Assembly (NCBI GenBank): GCA_021734255.1
Contig: JAIPJM010000001.1
Coordinates: 62,001-126,000 of the forward strand
Reading direction: 5' to 3'
Source: Fidelibacterota bacterium
GTDB lineage: Bacteria > Fidelibacterota > UBA8477 > JABMPR01
DNA: 64,000 nt
Part shown: one piece after another, positions 43,485 through 52,686 of the stretch
Position numbering within the stretch: position 1 is the stretch's first letter
Layout of the letters: each line of letters begins with the position of its first letter
Notes under the pieces: model-generated
Seen by the model: the letters and a program-made list of their open reading frames with translations, nothing else
What the model was told of the DNA's origin: nothing
Databases searched by the model: none
Translations under genes and position numbers: made by a program

Positions 43485-45182
43485 ATGGAACCATCCCAAA
43501 GCGGCAGTTATCTCCAAAGCCACACGAGCTCCAGATGGACAAAAGGATTTATGAGTTGGTTTATGTCAACGGATCACAAACGCATTGGCATAATGTATGG
43601 CGTGAGTATGTTCTCTTTCTTCGGTCTCGCCGTCCTGTTGGGATTTTTTATTAAACTTCAGAAACTCTTCCCGGCTGCCAGTGGATGGGAGATCATTCCG
43701 CCCGAGCTATATGGGAGTTTCTTCACCCTCCATGCAGTCATTATGATCTTTCTATTTATCGTACCTGGAGCACCAGCCATTCTTGGTAACTTTTTCCTCC
43801 CGCTCCAGATAGGGGCAAAAGATGTGGCCTTCCCAAGGGTAAACCTCCTGTCATACTGGCTATACCTGTTCGGTGCGGTCATGGCTGTCGCCGGGATTGT
43901 TTTGGGCGGCGCCGATACTGGCTGGACCTTTACGCCGCCATATTCTGTAACCACAAAAACCATTTCTCTATTTGGCTTCACGGTCGACTCAGTATCGTGG
44001 ATGCTTGTAGCCACTTTTATTTTGGGCTGGGGAACTATTCTGACAGGGATCAACTTTATCGTTACCATTCACAGAATGAGGGCCGAAGGCATGACCTTCT
44101 TTAAAATGCCCCTGTTCACCTGGTCTATTTATGCAACCTCCTGGCTTCAGGTGTTAGCCACACCCGTCGTAGGTATTACCCTGTTGATGATCGTCATTGA
44201 AAGGATATTGCCGGTCGGCTTCTTTGATCCAGCCAAGGGTGGAGATCCTATTTTGTTTCAACATCTGTTCTGGATCTATTCACACCCCGCTGTGTATATC
44301 ATGATCCTGCCGTCCATGGGATTGATCTCGGAAATCATTCCGACCAACAGTCAGAAATCGATCTTTGGATATAAAAGCATTGCCATCGCATCCTGTAGTA
44401 TTGCTGGCGTTGGATATCTTCTGTGGGCTCATCACATGTTCACAACGGGGATATCGGACTTTGCAGCGATCCTGTTTTCGTTTCTCACATTTTTAGTAGC
44501 GATACCAACAGCCATAAAAGTATTTAACTGGACCGCCACTCTGTATAAAGGCTCCATAGTTTTAACGCCACCCATGCTGTTTGCTCTGGCATTTATTTTT
44601 AATTTCAGTATTGGCGGGTTGACCGGTATGTTTTTGGGGTCACTTTCAACAGACATACATCTTCATGACACAGACTTTGTTGTTGCTCATTTTCACTACA
44701 CCATGTTTGGTGGCGCTGCTTTTGGGATCATCGCTGGTATTTACCATTACTTCTCAAAAATGTTTGGCAAGATGTATTCGATGAAGTGGGCGAACCGCTC
44801 ATTTATCTTTATGTTCATCGGGTTTAATACGCTTTACTTCCCCATGCTTATTCTCGGCTTCTTTGGAATGCCGCGTCGCTATCACACCTACCCCGACATC
44901 CCGGTTTATAACAACCTTCAGATGCTGTCGACTTTTGGTTCATGGATACTGGTGACTGGAGTTGTGCTGGTCCTCGGTACCTGGATCCATGGTCTTATAA
45001 AAGGCAAAAGGACAACAGAGCAGAACCCCTGGAACTCGTCTACGCTTGAGTGGCAAACAGCCACCCCCCCCACCCTCTTTAACTTTGAGGAGGCGGTGGT
45101 TGTGACTCGAGAGCCTTATGACTATCACGGATTCAGAGAAGATGTTAAAAATGGAAAAGCGGCAGGAGTGATCCATGACTGA
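43485..45182 (+). CDS. coxA: Cytochrome c oxidase subunit I (A2-type)
   Basis: Catalytic subunit with heme a, heme a3 and CuB in the inner membrane. The 565-residue protein has 12 predicted helices, the FFTLHAVIMIF low-spin heme histidine, LFWIYSHPAVYIMILP (about 260-275), WAHHMFTTG and VVAHFHYTMFGG. The helix VI glutamate of A1 oxidases is absent; instead YSHP is present, the hallmark of the A2 subclass (as in Rhodothermus caa3). It lies four bases after sco and overlaps coxC. Confidence 0.97.
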   Translation: MEPSQSGSYLQSHTSSRWTKGFMSWFMSTDHKRIGIMYGVSMFSFFGLAVLLGFFIKLQKLFPAASGWEIIPPELYGSFFTLHAVIMIFLFIVPGAPAILGNFFLPLQIGAKDVAFPRVNLLSYWLYLFGAVMAVAGIVLGGADTGWTFTPPYSVTTKTISLFGFTVDSVSWMLVATFILGWGTILTGINFIVTIHRMRAEGMTFFKMPLFTWSIYATSWLQVLATPVVGITLLMIVIERILPVGFFDPAKGGDPILFQHLFWIYSHPAVYIMILPSMGLISEIIPTNSQKSIFGYKSIAIASCSIAGVGYLLWAHHMFTTGISDFAAILFSFLTFLVAIPTAIKVFNWTATLYKGSIVLTPPMLFALAFIFNFSIGGLTGMFLGSLSTDIHLHDTDFVVAHFHYTMFGGAAFGIIAGIYHYFSKMFGKMYSMKWANRSFIFMFIGFNTLYFPMLILGFFGMPRRYHTYPDIPVYNNLQMLSTFGSWILVTGVVLVLGTWIHGLIKGKRTTEQNPWNSSTLEWQTATPPTLFNFEEAVVVTREPYDYHGFREDVKNGKAAGVIHD

Positions 45183-45840
45183 ACAGACCGCAACAGTGGA
45201 AATTCCCCACCATCACGATGAAACCGGTACACGGCTGGGCTTCTGGCTCTTTCTCTACACAGAGCTGTTCCTGTTTGCTGCCTTTTTTCTCATTTATGCT
45301 GTTTACCGCTCGAACTATCTCGTTGAATTCAGGACTGCGGCTGAAAGCCTGAATACAGGCATCGGGACCCAAAACACCATCATCCTGCTTGCCAGTAGTT
45401 TGACCATGGTGCTTTCCCTGAACGCATTGAAAGCAGGTAAGGCCAGAATGGCGAAGACCTTTCTTCAGTTCACCATCACCCTGGGCCTGGCCTTTCTTGT
45501 GATCAAAGGATTCGAGTGGGGTGCGAAATTTGACCACCACCTGTTCTTACAAACGACGAAAGGAATTGCCGCAGGTGAAGGCTCACTTCTGTTGAACCCC
45601 AGCGCTGAGATGTTACCGGTGGGACAGGTTCTATTTTTTGGTCTATATTTCATCATGACCGGAACGCACGCCCTCCATATTGTGATCGGCCTGATATGGA
45701 TGATCATAGTTTATGTCTGGATCTCAAAAGGGTCTATTAACCCGGATAATTATGGAACACTGGAAAGGTGTGGTCTGTACTGGCACCTGGTTGATCTCAT
45801 CTGGATATTTTTATTCCCCCTCTACTACCTGGTTGCTTAA
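45175..45840 (+). CDS. coxC: Cytochrome c oxidase subunit III
   Basis: The 221-residue membrane protein has five to seven helices and the subunit III patterns LGFWLFLYTELFLFAAFF (about 17-34), GTHALHIVIGLIWM and RCGLYWHLVDLIWIFLFPLYYL. It stabilises the catalytic subunit. It overlaps coxA by eight bases. Confidence 0.95.
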   Translation: MTEQTATVEIPHHHDETGTRLGFWLFLYTELFLFAAFFLIYAVYRSNYLVEFRTAAESLNTGIGTQNTIILLASSLTMVLSLNALKAGKARMAKTFLQFTITLGLAFLVIKGFEWGAKFDHHLFLQTTKGIAAGEGSLLLNPSAEMLPVGQVLFFGLYFIMTGTHALHIVIGLIWMIIVYVWISKGSINPDNYGTLERCGLYWHLVDLIWIFLFPLYYLVA

Positions 45841-45851
45841 AGGGACGCATT

Positions 45852-46145
45852 ATGAAAGATATATTTAAATCTATAAATGTTTTAAATCCGAGTATCGTGT
45901 TTATTGTTCTGGTTCTATTGACGATAACAACCGTTTTGCTTTCAGGTATCGATGTAAGCGATTCTACAGCTGTGATTATTGCTCTTGCTGTAGCTTCAAT
46001 TAAAGCAGCCCTGGTGCTTACCTATTTTATGCACTTGAATCATGAACCACTGGTGTTCAAAGTGTTCCTGGGGGTTGCCTTTTTTACGTTATTGGTCATC
46101 TTCCTTCTCACCTTTTCTGATTATTCATTCAGGGAGATGTCATGA
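45852..46145 (+). CDS. coxD: Cytochrome c oxidase subunit IV family protein
   Basis: The 97-residue protein has three hydrophobic helices, including VIIALAVASIKAALVLTYFMHLNHE, typical of CoxD/CyoD-type small subunits. It starts 11 bases after coxC and overlaps coxB by four bases (ATGA). Confidence 0.88.
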   Translation: MKDIFKSINVLNPSIVFIVLVLLTITTVLLSGIDVSDSTAVIIALAVASIKAALVLTYFMHLNHEPLVFKVFLGVAFFTLLVIFLLTFSDYSFREMS

Positions 46146-47092
46146 ACGGAGCAACCTCAGTTTTCGTGAGCGATGTAGATTTCAGCTTTTGGCTGATCTT
46201 TATCATTTCAGCGCTATGTCTGGTAGGGATCACCGGCTTTGTCATTTTCAGTATAATCAAGTATAACAGAAAGAACAATCCAGAGCCGACACATATTGAG
46301 GGCCATACGGGCCTTGAGATCGTTTGGACTGTTATCCCAACCATCCTGGTCATGTTCATTTTCTATTTTGGAATGAAGGGCTTCATAAAAATGCGATCAG
46401 TTCCAGAGAACGCGATGGAGATCCAGGTTGACGCTGGCATGTGGTGGTGGAAGTTTACCTACCCGAATGGTCTTGAGCAGACAACGGGCCAGGGCTTAAC
46501 CGTGCCTGTAGACACACCGATCTACTTACCGCTTCATTCAGTGGATGTCATTCACTCTTTCTATATACCGGCATTTCGCGTAAAAATGGATGTCGTACCA
46601 AAGGCGGAAGGAGAAAAACTGAACTACACCTGGTTTGAAGCAGGAAAGCCCGGCGATTACGATCTGTTCTGCGCTGAGTATTGCGGACTGAACCATGCGC
46701 AGATGCTTAGCAAGGTTCATGTTTTATCTCAAGAAGACTATGACGCGTGGTTTGCTGAAGCCAGCAAGGCTCAGGCAAAACTCAAATCTGAGTCTCCCGG
46801 TAAAGCGTTACTCATATCAAAGGGCTGTATTGCCTGCCACAGTACCGACGGATCAAAACTGATCGGACCAAGCCTGAAGGGATTGATCGGCAAAACAGAG
46901 ACCGTTCTCACCGATGGTGCAGAGCGAACGATTACAGTTGATGACACGTATTTGAGGCGCTCTCTCAACGAACCTGCAGCCGACATTGTTAAAGGGTTTC
47001 AGCCACTCATGCCCCCTTTACCGCTCACCCCTCAAGAGGTCGATGATCTCATTCAGTATATCCATGAATTATCAGAGGAAACTGCAGAGTAG
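46142..47092 (+). CDS. coxB: Cytochrome c oxidase subunit II with fused cytochrome c (caa3 type)
   Basis: The 316-residue protein has two N-terminal membrane helices, a cupredoxin domain with the CuA ligands (HSFYIPAFRVKMD; CAEYCGLNHAQM, C177 and C181), and a C-terminal cytochrome c domain with CIACH (C229-C232-H233) and the axial-Met candidate in PLMPPLPLT. This fusion is the caa3 arrangement. The heme domain accepts electrons, probably from ACIII or its cytochromes. Its end is nearly touching ctaB. Confidence 0.96.
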   Translation: MNGATSVFVSDVDFSFWLIFIISALCLVGITGFVIFSIIKYNRKNNPEPTHIEGHTGLEIVWTVIPTILVMFIFYFGMKGFIKMRSVPENAMEIQVDAGMWWWKFTYPNGLEQTTGQGLTVPVDTPIYLPLHSVDVIHSFYIPAFRVKMDVVPKAEGEKLNYTWFEAGKPGDYDLFCAEYCGLNHAQMLSKVHVLSQEDYDAWFAEASKAQAKLKSESPGKALLISKGCIACHSTDGSKLIGPSLKGLIGKTETVLTDGAERTITVDDTYLRRSLNEPAADIVKGFQPLMPPLPLTPQEVDDLIQYIHELSEETAE

Positions 47093-47096
47093 CACG

Positions 47097-47951
47097 ATGG
47101 TCCAAGCCTACATACAGCTGTTCAGGTTAAAACCCATCGGACTTATCATGTCCATGGTCATCTTCGCCCATGTCTATGCACTTAATGAAACAGGACTCTC
47201 TTTCAGGTGGGGTCCTGCCATTATTTTATTTCTGACCACAGCGCTGGCGAATGCGGCTGTTTTTGCCCTCAATCAATATTATGAGCGTGAAGCAGACGCC
47301 AAAATGGAAAGAACCAAAAACCGACCCATACCGTCAGGTCAGATTCCGGCTCAATTCGCGCTTTGGGCAGGAATGGGTTTGTTTGTCTTTTCTATCGCAG
47401 CTCAATACTTTTTGATCAACACGAGCACTGCTATAGCAACATTCACCTGTGGAGCCCTGTATGTCTGGACCTATACACCGCTAAAGAATCGATCCAGTTT
47501 GAGTACACTGGTCGGATCTCTACCGGGGGCCACGCTCCCGTTCATTGGCTGGTACTCTGTTACCCAGGGGCTAGACCTGATGATCATCTGGATGTCGATC
47601 ATGATCTTTCTATGGCAAACACCACACACCTTTGCCATCGTTTACCGATACAAACGGCAATTTGAAGCAGCTGGCGGTAAACAGCTGGAACTGGTGGCAG
47701 GAGAAGACGCTTCATTCAGACAGACCGCCTGGTATACGGTCGTGAACTTTCCCCTTATTCTCATTCCGGCTGTGTTTAAAATATCTGGGGATGTATATGT
47801 AACGATTGCAGCCCTGTTCACGGTGGTCGCCACATACTTTATGGTAAAATTCTACAGAGAAAGAAGTGAGGGTAGCGCCAAACGCTACTTTTATTTTATG
47901 CTAAGCTATCTGCCCGTGCTGTTTACGTTTATGGCCTGGAACAGAGTTTAA
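47097..47951 (+). CDS. ctaB: Protoheme IX farnesyltransferase (heme O synthase)
   Basis: CtaB adds a farnesyl group to heme B for heme O/A synthesis. The 284-residue UbiA-family protein has about eight helices and NQYYEREADAKMERTKNRPIPSG (about 60-82), the DxxxD-type prenyl-diphosphate site; the usual first Asp is Glu or Tyr here. MWQTPHTFAI-type WQTPHTFAIVYRY is also conserved. The ATG at 47097 is preferred because family proteins begin near YIQLFRLKP. No ctaA is in the window. Confidence 0.9.
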   Translation: MVQAYIQLFRLKPIGLIMSMVIFAHVYALNETGLSFRWGPAIILFLTTALANAAVFALNQYYEREADAKMERTKNRPIPSGQIPAQFALWAGMGLFVFSIAAQYFLINTSTAIATFTCGALYVWTYTPLKNRSSLSTLVGSLPGATLPFIGWYSVTQGLDLMIIWMSIMIFLWQTPHTFAIVYRYKRQFEAAGGKQLELVAGEDASFRQTAWYTVVNFPLILIPAVFKISGDVYVTIAALFTVVATYFMVKFYRERSEGSAKRYFYFMLSYLPVLFTFMAWNRV

Positions 47952-48036
47952 ATAAATTGCTATAAATTTTTCCACAGCCGCAAACAGGACAAACATTAAT
48001 CTCGAGTTGTTGCAACCGGGGACAAAAAATAAAGGT

Positions 48037-49503
48037 TTAAGTTTTATCTTCTTTGTATTCAAGCGGCAGTCGAACAGTGAACGAGCTGCCCTTCCCGAAT
48101 TTGCTTTCAACTTTTATTGAACCACCAAGAAGCTCTGACAGTTTTTTGCAGATCGAAAGCCCAAGACCCGTGCCTTCAATGTTTGCGCTATTGTCTCCAC
48201 CCACCTGTCGGAAGGTGCTGAAGATCGTGTCAAAATCCTCTTCCTTAATTCCGATGCCAGTATCAATTACCTTCACAACAAGAAACCCATCGTCAGGGTA
48301 ACAGTAGACTTTAACACCACCGGTCTCGGTGAATTTGATCGAATTGTTGATGAGGTTGATCACGATCTGCTCGACCCGACGCTTATCACTATAGATGTCG
48401 GGAATATCTGGCTCTATATCATATTCAAGCGAGAGCCCTTTTTTATCCGCAAGCGGCCTGAGTGCGCTACAAGCCATTCCCACCCAGAGATCAACATTAA
48501 AGGTCTCGGGGTTGATCGTGATATGTCCGCTCTCGATCTTGGAAATGTCCAGAACGTCATTGATCAGATCAAGGAGATGAGTAGAGCTGTTCCGCACAAT
48601 ATTCAACTGCTCCTTTTGCTCCTCATTTAGTTTGCCCGCTTTTTCCTGAAGCAAGATACCGGAAAACCCGATAATAGAGTTTAATGGCGTCCGAAGTTCG
48701 TGAGACATAGACGCAAGAAAGGCTGACTTCAGGTGGTCGGACTCTTCAGCTCGAAGCCTCGCTGCCTCAAGGTCCCGGGTCCTTTCCTGGACCATTTTCT
48801 CCAGGTTTTTCTCTGTGTCAGAGATCGTTGCCATCATATCGTTAAACCCAGATATCAAGGTGCCAATCTCATCGTTTGTTTTGCGTTCAATGCGTTGAGA
48901 ATAATCTCCGCTATCACGAACACGCTTGGTCAGAGCTGCCAGAGAAAGAATGCCCTCAGTTACAGGCTGTTGCGTTTTTAGCGAGATAAAGAACACAAAG
49001 ACAAGCCCCGCAGCGAACAAAAGAAAGGTTGAGAGAACCACCGTTCTTACTTGACCTGCTTGAATGTCGGGATCCAGGCGCAAGGCGATGGAGCCTATCT
49101 CGGAGCCATCGAAAAGAATGGGTCGATGGAGAATCAGGTGACCATCTTTTCGATACTCACCGTAATCCACGTCACGGTTTAACTGATGCGTCAACCCCTG
49201 GCGGTATTCGGCAAACAGGGAATCATTGTGGTCAAAAATAGCCGCCGTTAAAATATCAGGTTGCGTTGATAAAGATTCCAGGACGTCGTTTGCAGCAGCG
49301 TTGTCGAAGAAAAGCAGTGCGGAGATACTGTTCGATCCAAGGACATCCGCCAGAATAGTCATACGGGCATATGTGTTTTCTTCAAGGTGTCGATACTCAC
49401 TTACCGTATATACTCCGAGAAAAAATACAAGGGTCAGAACGAGTCCAAAGACCTGAGTAGAGATAAACTTGGTTTTTATGGAGAGATCATTAAAACTATT
49501 CAT
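48037..49503 (-). CDS. Membrane sensor histidine kinase with CHASE8-like sensor
   Basis: The 488-residue protein has an N-terminal helix (about 18-38), a periplasmic sensor with SALLFFDNAAANDVLESLSTQPDIL and DHNDSLFAEY (CHASE8-like), a second helix (about 155-175), a HAMP domain, a HisKA domain with SMSHELRTPLN (H268) and a HATPase domain (NLINNSIKFTE, DTGIGIKEED, GTGLGLSICKKL). No response regulator is adjacent. It overlaps the YfiR-like gene by eight bases. The open frame extends 10 codons upstream, but ATG 49503 is chosen as the first coupled start. Confidence 0.9.
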   Translation of the reverse strand: MNSFNDLSIKTKFISTQVFGLVLTLVFFLGVYTVSEYRHLEENTYARMTILADVLGSNSISALLFFDNAAANDVLESLSTQPDILTAAIFDHNDSLFAEYRQGLTHQLNRDVDYGEYRKDGHLILHRPILFDGSEIGSIALRLDPDIQAGQVRTVVLSTFLLFAAGLVFVFFISLKTQQPVTEGILSLAALTKRVRDSGDYSQRIERKTNDEIGTLISGFNDMMATISDTEKNLEKMVQERTRDLEAARLRAEESDHLKSAFLASMSHELRTPLNSIIGFSGILLQEKAGKLNEEQKEQLNIVRNSSTHLLDLINDVLDISKIESGHITINPETFNVDLWVGMACSALRPLADKKGLSLEYDIEPDIPDIYSDKRRVEQIVINLINNSIKFTETGGVKVYCYPDDGFLVVKVIDTGIGIKEEDFDTIFSTFRQVGGDNSANIEGTGLGLSICKKLSELLGGSIKVESKFGKGSSFTVRLPLEYKEDKT

Positions 49504-50071
49504 TAATGATAACATCTCCTTCCTCTCCGACAAGTTCAGCCAGTTTTAACAATTGAGAGCTGGCAACCAGATTGGCTTCTCTCAGCGCTTCACGGTTGAT
49601 CTCAAGTTTTATTTTCCCCTGGCGTTTCACAAAATTTATTGCGCCATCACTGGTTGCAAACCCGAGAGACTCCCCCACATAAAGAATATTCACTTCAGGG
49701 TATTCGGGTCTGCGCTCGTGAAAAACCTCCGCCTGTGAGACAGGAACAAAGAGAATGTCGCATGACTGAACCTCTTCAGGGGTCTCAGTCTTTTGAACCA
49801 GAATGGTTTGACCACCCGTTTCGCGTTCCCGGGCAAGCTGACGCAGGGGGACAAGGATATCATCAAGACCGTAAACCCCAATGGTAAATGTCTTCGCCGA
49901 GTCAAGCGTGGTCCAACTGATGTAACGGGTGAAGTTCATCAGGAAGACAGCCTTCATGCGCGCGTCCGGATTAACCTGTACTCTTTGGGCTTGAACGCCC
50001 GCACCCGAGAGGAGAAAAACAAGCAGAAACAATTGGCGGAGATGTTTTATTCTGTTGGGTTTAGATACCAC
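49496..50071 (-). CDS. YfiR (DUF4154) family periplasmic protein
   Basis: The 191-residue protein has a signal peptide ending near VQAQ (about 29) and the DUF4154 pattern MKAVFLMNFTRYISW, FTIGVYGLDDIL, CDILFVP, VNILYVGES and GAINFVKRQGKIKLEIN. In Pseudomonas YfiR binds and inhibits YfiN, a diguanylate cyclase with a CHASE8 sensor. Here it is coupled to a histidine kinase with a similar sensor, so a signal could be relayed by phosphotransfer instead. That partnership is inferred. Confidence 0.85.
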   Translation of the reverse strand: MVSKPNRIKHLRQLFLLVFLLSGAGVQAQRVQVNPDARMKAVFLMNFTRYISWTTLDSAKTFTIGVYGLDDILVPLRQLARERETGGQTILVQKTETPEEVQSCDILFVPVSQAEVFHERRPEYPEVNILYVGESLGFATSDGAINFVKRQGKIKLEINREALREANLVASSQLLKLAELVGEEGDVIINE

Positions 50072-50240
50072 GATTGGTCTAAGCTCCTTAAGTGTTTAAA
50101 TGAATCTAAACGCATAAAGTTTGATTCAAATATCGAATTCGAATGGTGAAGATCACCCGCTGTATTGAAAATTCAAAAGAAGACGCTTGCCAGAGCTCTC
50201 CAGGTAGTACATTTTGTCAATGAAGGGAGACCGCGTCTGT

Positions 50241-50696
50241 ATGGAAACTACAAGACACTTTACGGCCACAACATTTGTTGTATATAAAGATAAAACACTG
50301 CTCCATAAACATATGAAGCTGGATATGTGGCTTCCGCCTGGTGGACACATCGATAGAGATGAGTTACCTCATGTGGCGGCTAAGCGAGAGGTTTTGGAAG
50401 AAACCGGGCTGGAGGTAGAGATCATTCATGATGAACCCGCGATCTTTTCTGACAACGCCAGGGAGATTCCCGGACCAAGGCACCTCCTTCTGGAGAATAT
50501 CAATCCATTTCACCAGCACATTGACATGATCTATTTTGCCCTGGCGTCCTCTTTTGATGTAAAGCCAGACGCGAACGAAAGCCAGGTTCTCAAGTGGTTC
50601 TCCATAGCAGACCTGCAAAGCAGCGATATAGAGAACGATATTCGAATCCTTGGTGAAGAAGCAGTCAGGGCGCTTGCAGAAGCATGGAGGGCGTAA
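50241..50696 (+). CDS. NUDIX hydrolase
   Basis: The protein has the Nudix box GGHIDRDELPHVAAKREVLEETG (about 33-55, G-x5-E-x7-REUxEExGU) in a 151-residue fold. It would hydrolyse a nucleoside diphosphate linked to another moiety; the substrate is unknown. The ATG at 50241 is preferred because homologues begin METTRHFTAT; GGGAG lies about 11 bases upstream. ATG 50220 is an alternative. It overlaps the MFS gene by 13 bases. Confidence 0.85.
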   Translation: METTRHFTATTFVVYKDKTLLHKHMKLDMWLPPGGHIDRDELPHVAAKREVLEETGLEVEIIHDEPAIFSDNAREIPGPRHLLLENINPFHQHIDMIYFALASSFDVKPDANESQVLKWFSIADLQSSDIENDIRILGEEAVRALAEAWRA

Positions 50697-51925
50697 CCAC
50701 GAAAAGAAACTATTACGCTTTCGTCTGGCATGCCATTTTGCTGGCGTTTACCACAACATTTACTGAGATCAATACGGTGCTGCCTGGAATGATCGTCAGA
50801 TCCGGCGGCGGTCATATACATGTGGGGGTTTTAACGGCCATTATGGTGGGCGCACCCATGTTGAGCCAGCTGCTCTTTGCCGGCCTGCTGACACCAAAGC
50901 CAAGGAAGAAACCCTTTCTCTTGCTTGGTATTTACCTCAGGGTGGGCGCCTTGTTGGGCGTGGCCTGGACCCTGGGTAGGCTAAGCGAAACAGACCCGGC
51001 GGTCACAATAGCGCTGGTGTATGGCTGGATGCTGCTTTTCGCAACAAGCGGGGCCTTCGCAGGTGTTTCATATACAGATATTCTTGGAAAAAGCATCGCC
51101 GGTGAGGAAAGAAAACGATTTTTTGTTATTCGCCAAACACTGTCTGGGTTTGGGGTGCTTGTTTCGGCCTTGATCACAAGGGAGATTCTCAAGCGCCTGG
51201 ACTACCCCCAGAATTATGAGTGGTTGTTTACAGTTGCCGCCATCGCCCTTTTTGTTGCCGCCTTTGGCTTTCTGGCCATTCGAGAGCAATCAGTTCGTAG
51301 TCGCTTCGAGGGCAGTTCCATACTGACCACCCTGAAATTTATACCATCCTATCTGAGAGAGGATGGAAACCTGCGTAATTTCATCATTATGAACAACCTG
51401 ACCGGCTTTGCGACCACCCTGGTACCTTTCTATGTCATCCTGGCAAGGGATGCGTACTCCCTGGATGTTGGCGATATTGGAAATTTTCTTCTGGTACAGA
51501 TCGCTGGCATGATCCTGTCAAACATTGTCTGGTCACGGATCGTCAAGCAACACGCTTTCAAGGGCGTACTCTTTGCCTGGATCGCCATTGGCACATTTCT
51601 ACCCCTCCTGGCGCTGATCACCAGTAGCTGGCTGGGGGAAAATATGTTTCTGGCCGTCTTTTTCTTCAGCGGCTCTGCCATGAGTGCCCGAAAGATCGCC
51701 CTGGATGGTGTTCTCCTGGAGATATCAGAAAATGACACCCGGGCTCTGTATTCGGGTATCAACGGGGCTTTCAACCTGACCACCGCCCTGTTTCCGCTCA
51801 TGTCCGGTATCATTATCAGTTTAACAGGTTATACCCCGGTCTTTATTCTGGCATCAGTATCCATGCTGGCCTCTGTATACTTTATCCGTCAACTCGATTG
51901 CGGCTGGGAACGACATGCTCAATAA
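50684..51925 (+). CDS. MFS transporter
   Basis: The 413-residue protein has about 12 hydrophobic helices with a central cytoplasmic loop (about 195-220) and patterns of the Major Facilitator Superfamily. Substrate unknown. It overlaps recO by 11 bases and the NUDIX gene by 13, so the three are probably one transcript. Confidence 0.82.
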   Translation: MEGVTTKRNYYAFVWHAILLAFTTTFTEINTVLPGMIVRSGGGHIHVGVLTAIMVGAPMLSQLLFAGLLTPKPRKKPFLLLGIYLRVGALLGVAWTLGRLSETDPAVTIALVYGWMLLFATSGAFAGVSYTDILGKSIAGEERKRFFVIRQTLSGFGVLVSALITREILKRLDYPQNYEWLFTVAAIALFVAAFGFLAIREQSVRSRFEGSSILTTLKFIPSYLREDGNLRNFIIMNNLTGFATTLVPFYVILARDAYSLDVGDIGNFLLVQIAGMILSNIVWSRIVKQHAFKGVLFAWIAIGTFLPLLALITSSWLGENMFLAVFFFSGSAMSARKIALDGVLLEISENDTRALYSGINGAFNLTTALFPLMSGIIISLTGYTPVFILASVSMLASVYFIRQLDCGWERHAQ

Positions 51926-52670
51926 GACAGAAGCAGTGGTTTTGAAAACCCTGAACCATGGTGATACCAGTAAAATCATCACCTTGTATTCCAAAGACAC
52001 AGGCAAGCTTAAGCTTATAGCTAAAGGCGTTCGCTCCCCAAAAAGTAAGGCTGCCGGGCTGTTTCAGCCAACCCGCCACCTTCAGGTGGTTTACTATGAA
52101 AAACAGCGTTCAGAGCTGCAATTGTTTAAATCGGGAGAGCTAATCAGTGGATTTTTCGGCCTGGAGGGTGATTTTGACAGGCTAACCCTGTCACAGGTCA
52201 TGGTTGAGTTGCTGGACAGGGCCACAGAAGATGAAGAATTACACGAATCGATCTTTCTCCTGGTGACAGACGACCTGAGGCACTTGAGTGAAAAAGCCTA
52301 CCCGCCTGCCAGCGTCTACTGGCATTTTCACCTCCACTTGCTCAGGGAGCTGGGTTATCGTCCCAACCTGAGTCATTGTTCCAGCTGTAACGCTGAATTA
52401 AAGGGCGGAGGCTCGCTGGGCCGGTCAAGTTCGCATCTGGAATGTGCCGCCTGTCATCTTCCAAGCCCGGACTCTATCTTTGTTTCAGACAACACAATCG
52501 CATTGATCAACCAGATCCTTGATGAGCCAGAGAAAACAAAGAACGATCTGGATCTGGCCCCCAAAGAGAGGCGTTCGCTCTGGAATTTTCTGTGGAGATA
52601 TACTTTTTACCACATCGAGTCAACGCGCGGTATGCGCTCACTGAAAGTTCTGAACCAGCTGTATTCCTGA
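51915..52670 (+). CDS. recO: DNA repair protein RecO
   Basis: RecO loads RecA with RecR in RecFOR repair. The 251-residue protein starts with the OB fold (AVVLKTLNHGDTSKIITLYSKDTGKLKLIAKGVR, about 7-40) and has a zinc-binding CSSC (C155, C158) and CAAC (C177, C180) pair in the C-terminal domain. Length is normal. It is convergent with the AI-2E gene, 16 bases apart. Confidence 0.95.
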   Translation: MLNKTEAVVLKTLNHGDTSKIITLYSKDTGKLKLIAKGVRSPKSKAAGLFQPTRHLQVVYYEKQRSELQLFKSGELISGFFGLEGDFDRLTLSQVMVELLDRATEDEELHESIFLLVTDDLRHLSEKAYPPASVYWHFHLHLLRELGYRPNLSHCSSCNAELKGGGSLGRSSSHLECAACHLPSPDSIFVSDNTIALINQILDEPEKTKNDLDLAPKERRSLWNFLWRYTFYHIESTRGMRSLKVLNQLYS

Positions 52671-52686
52671 AAATATGTGTTGCGGC

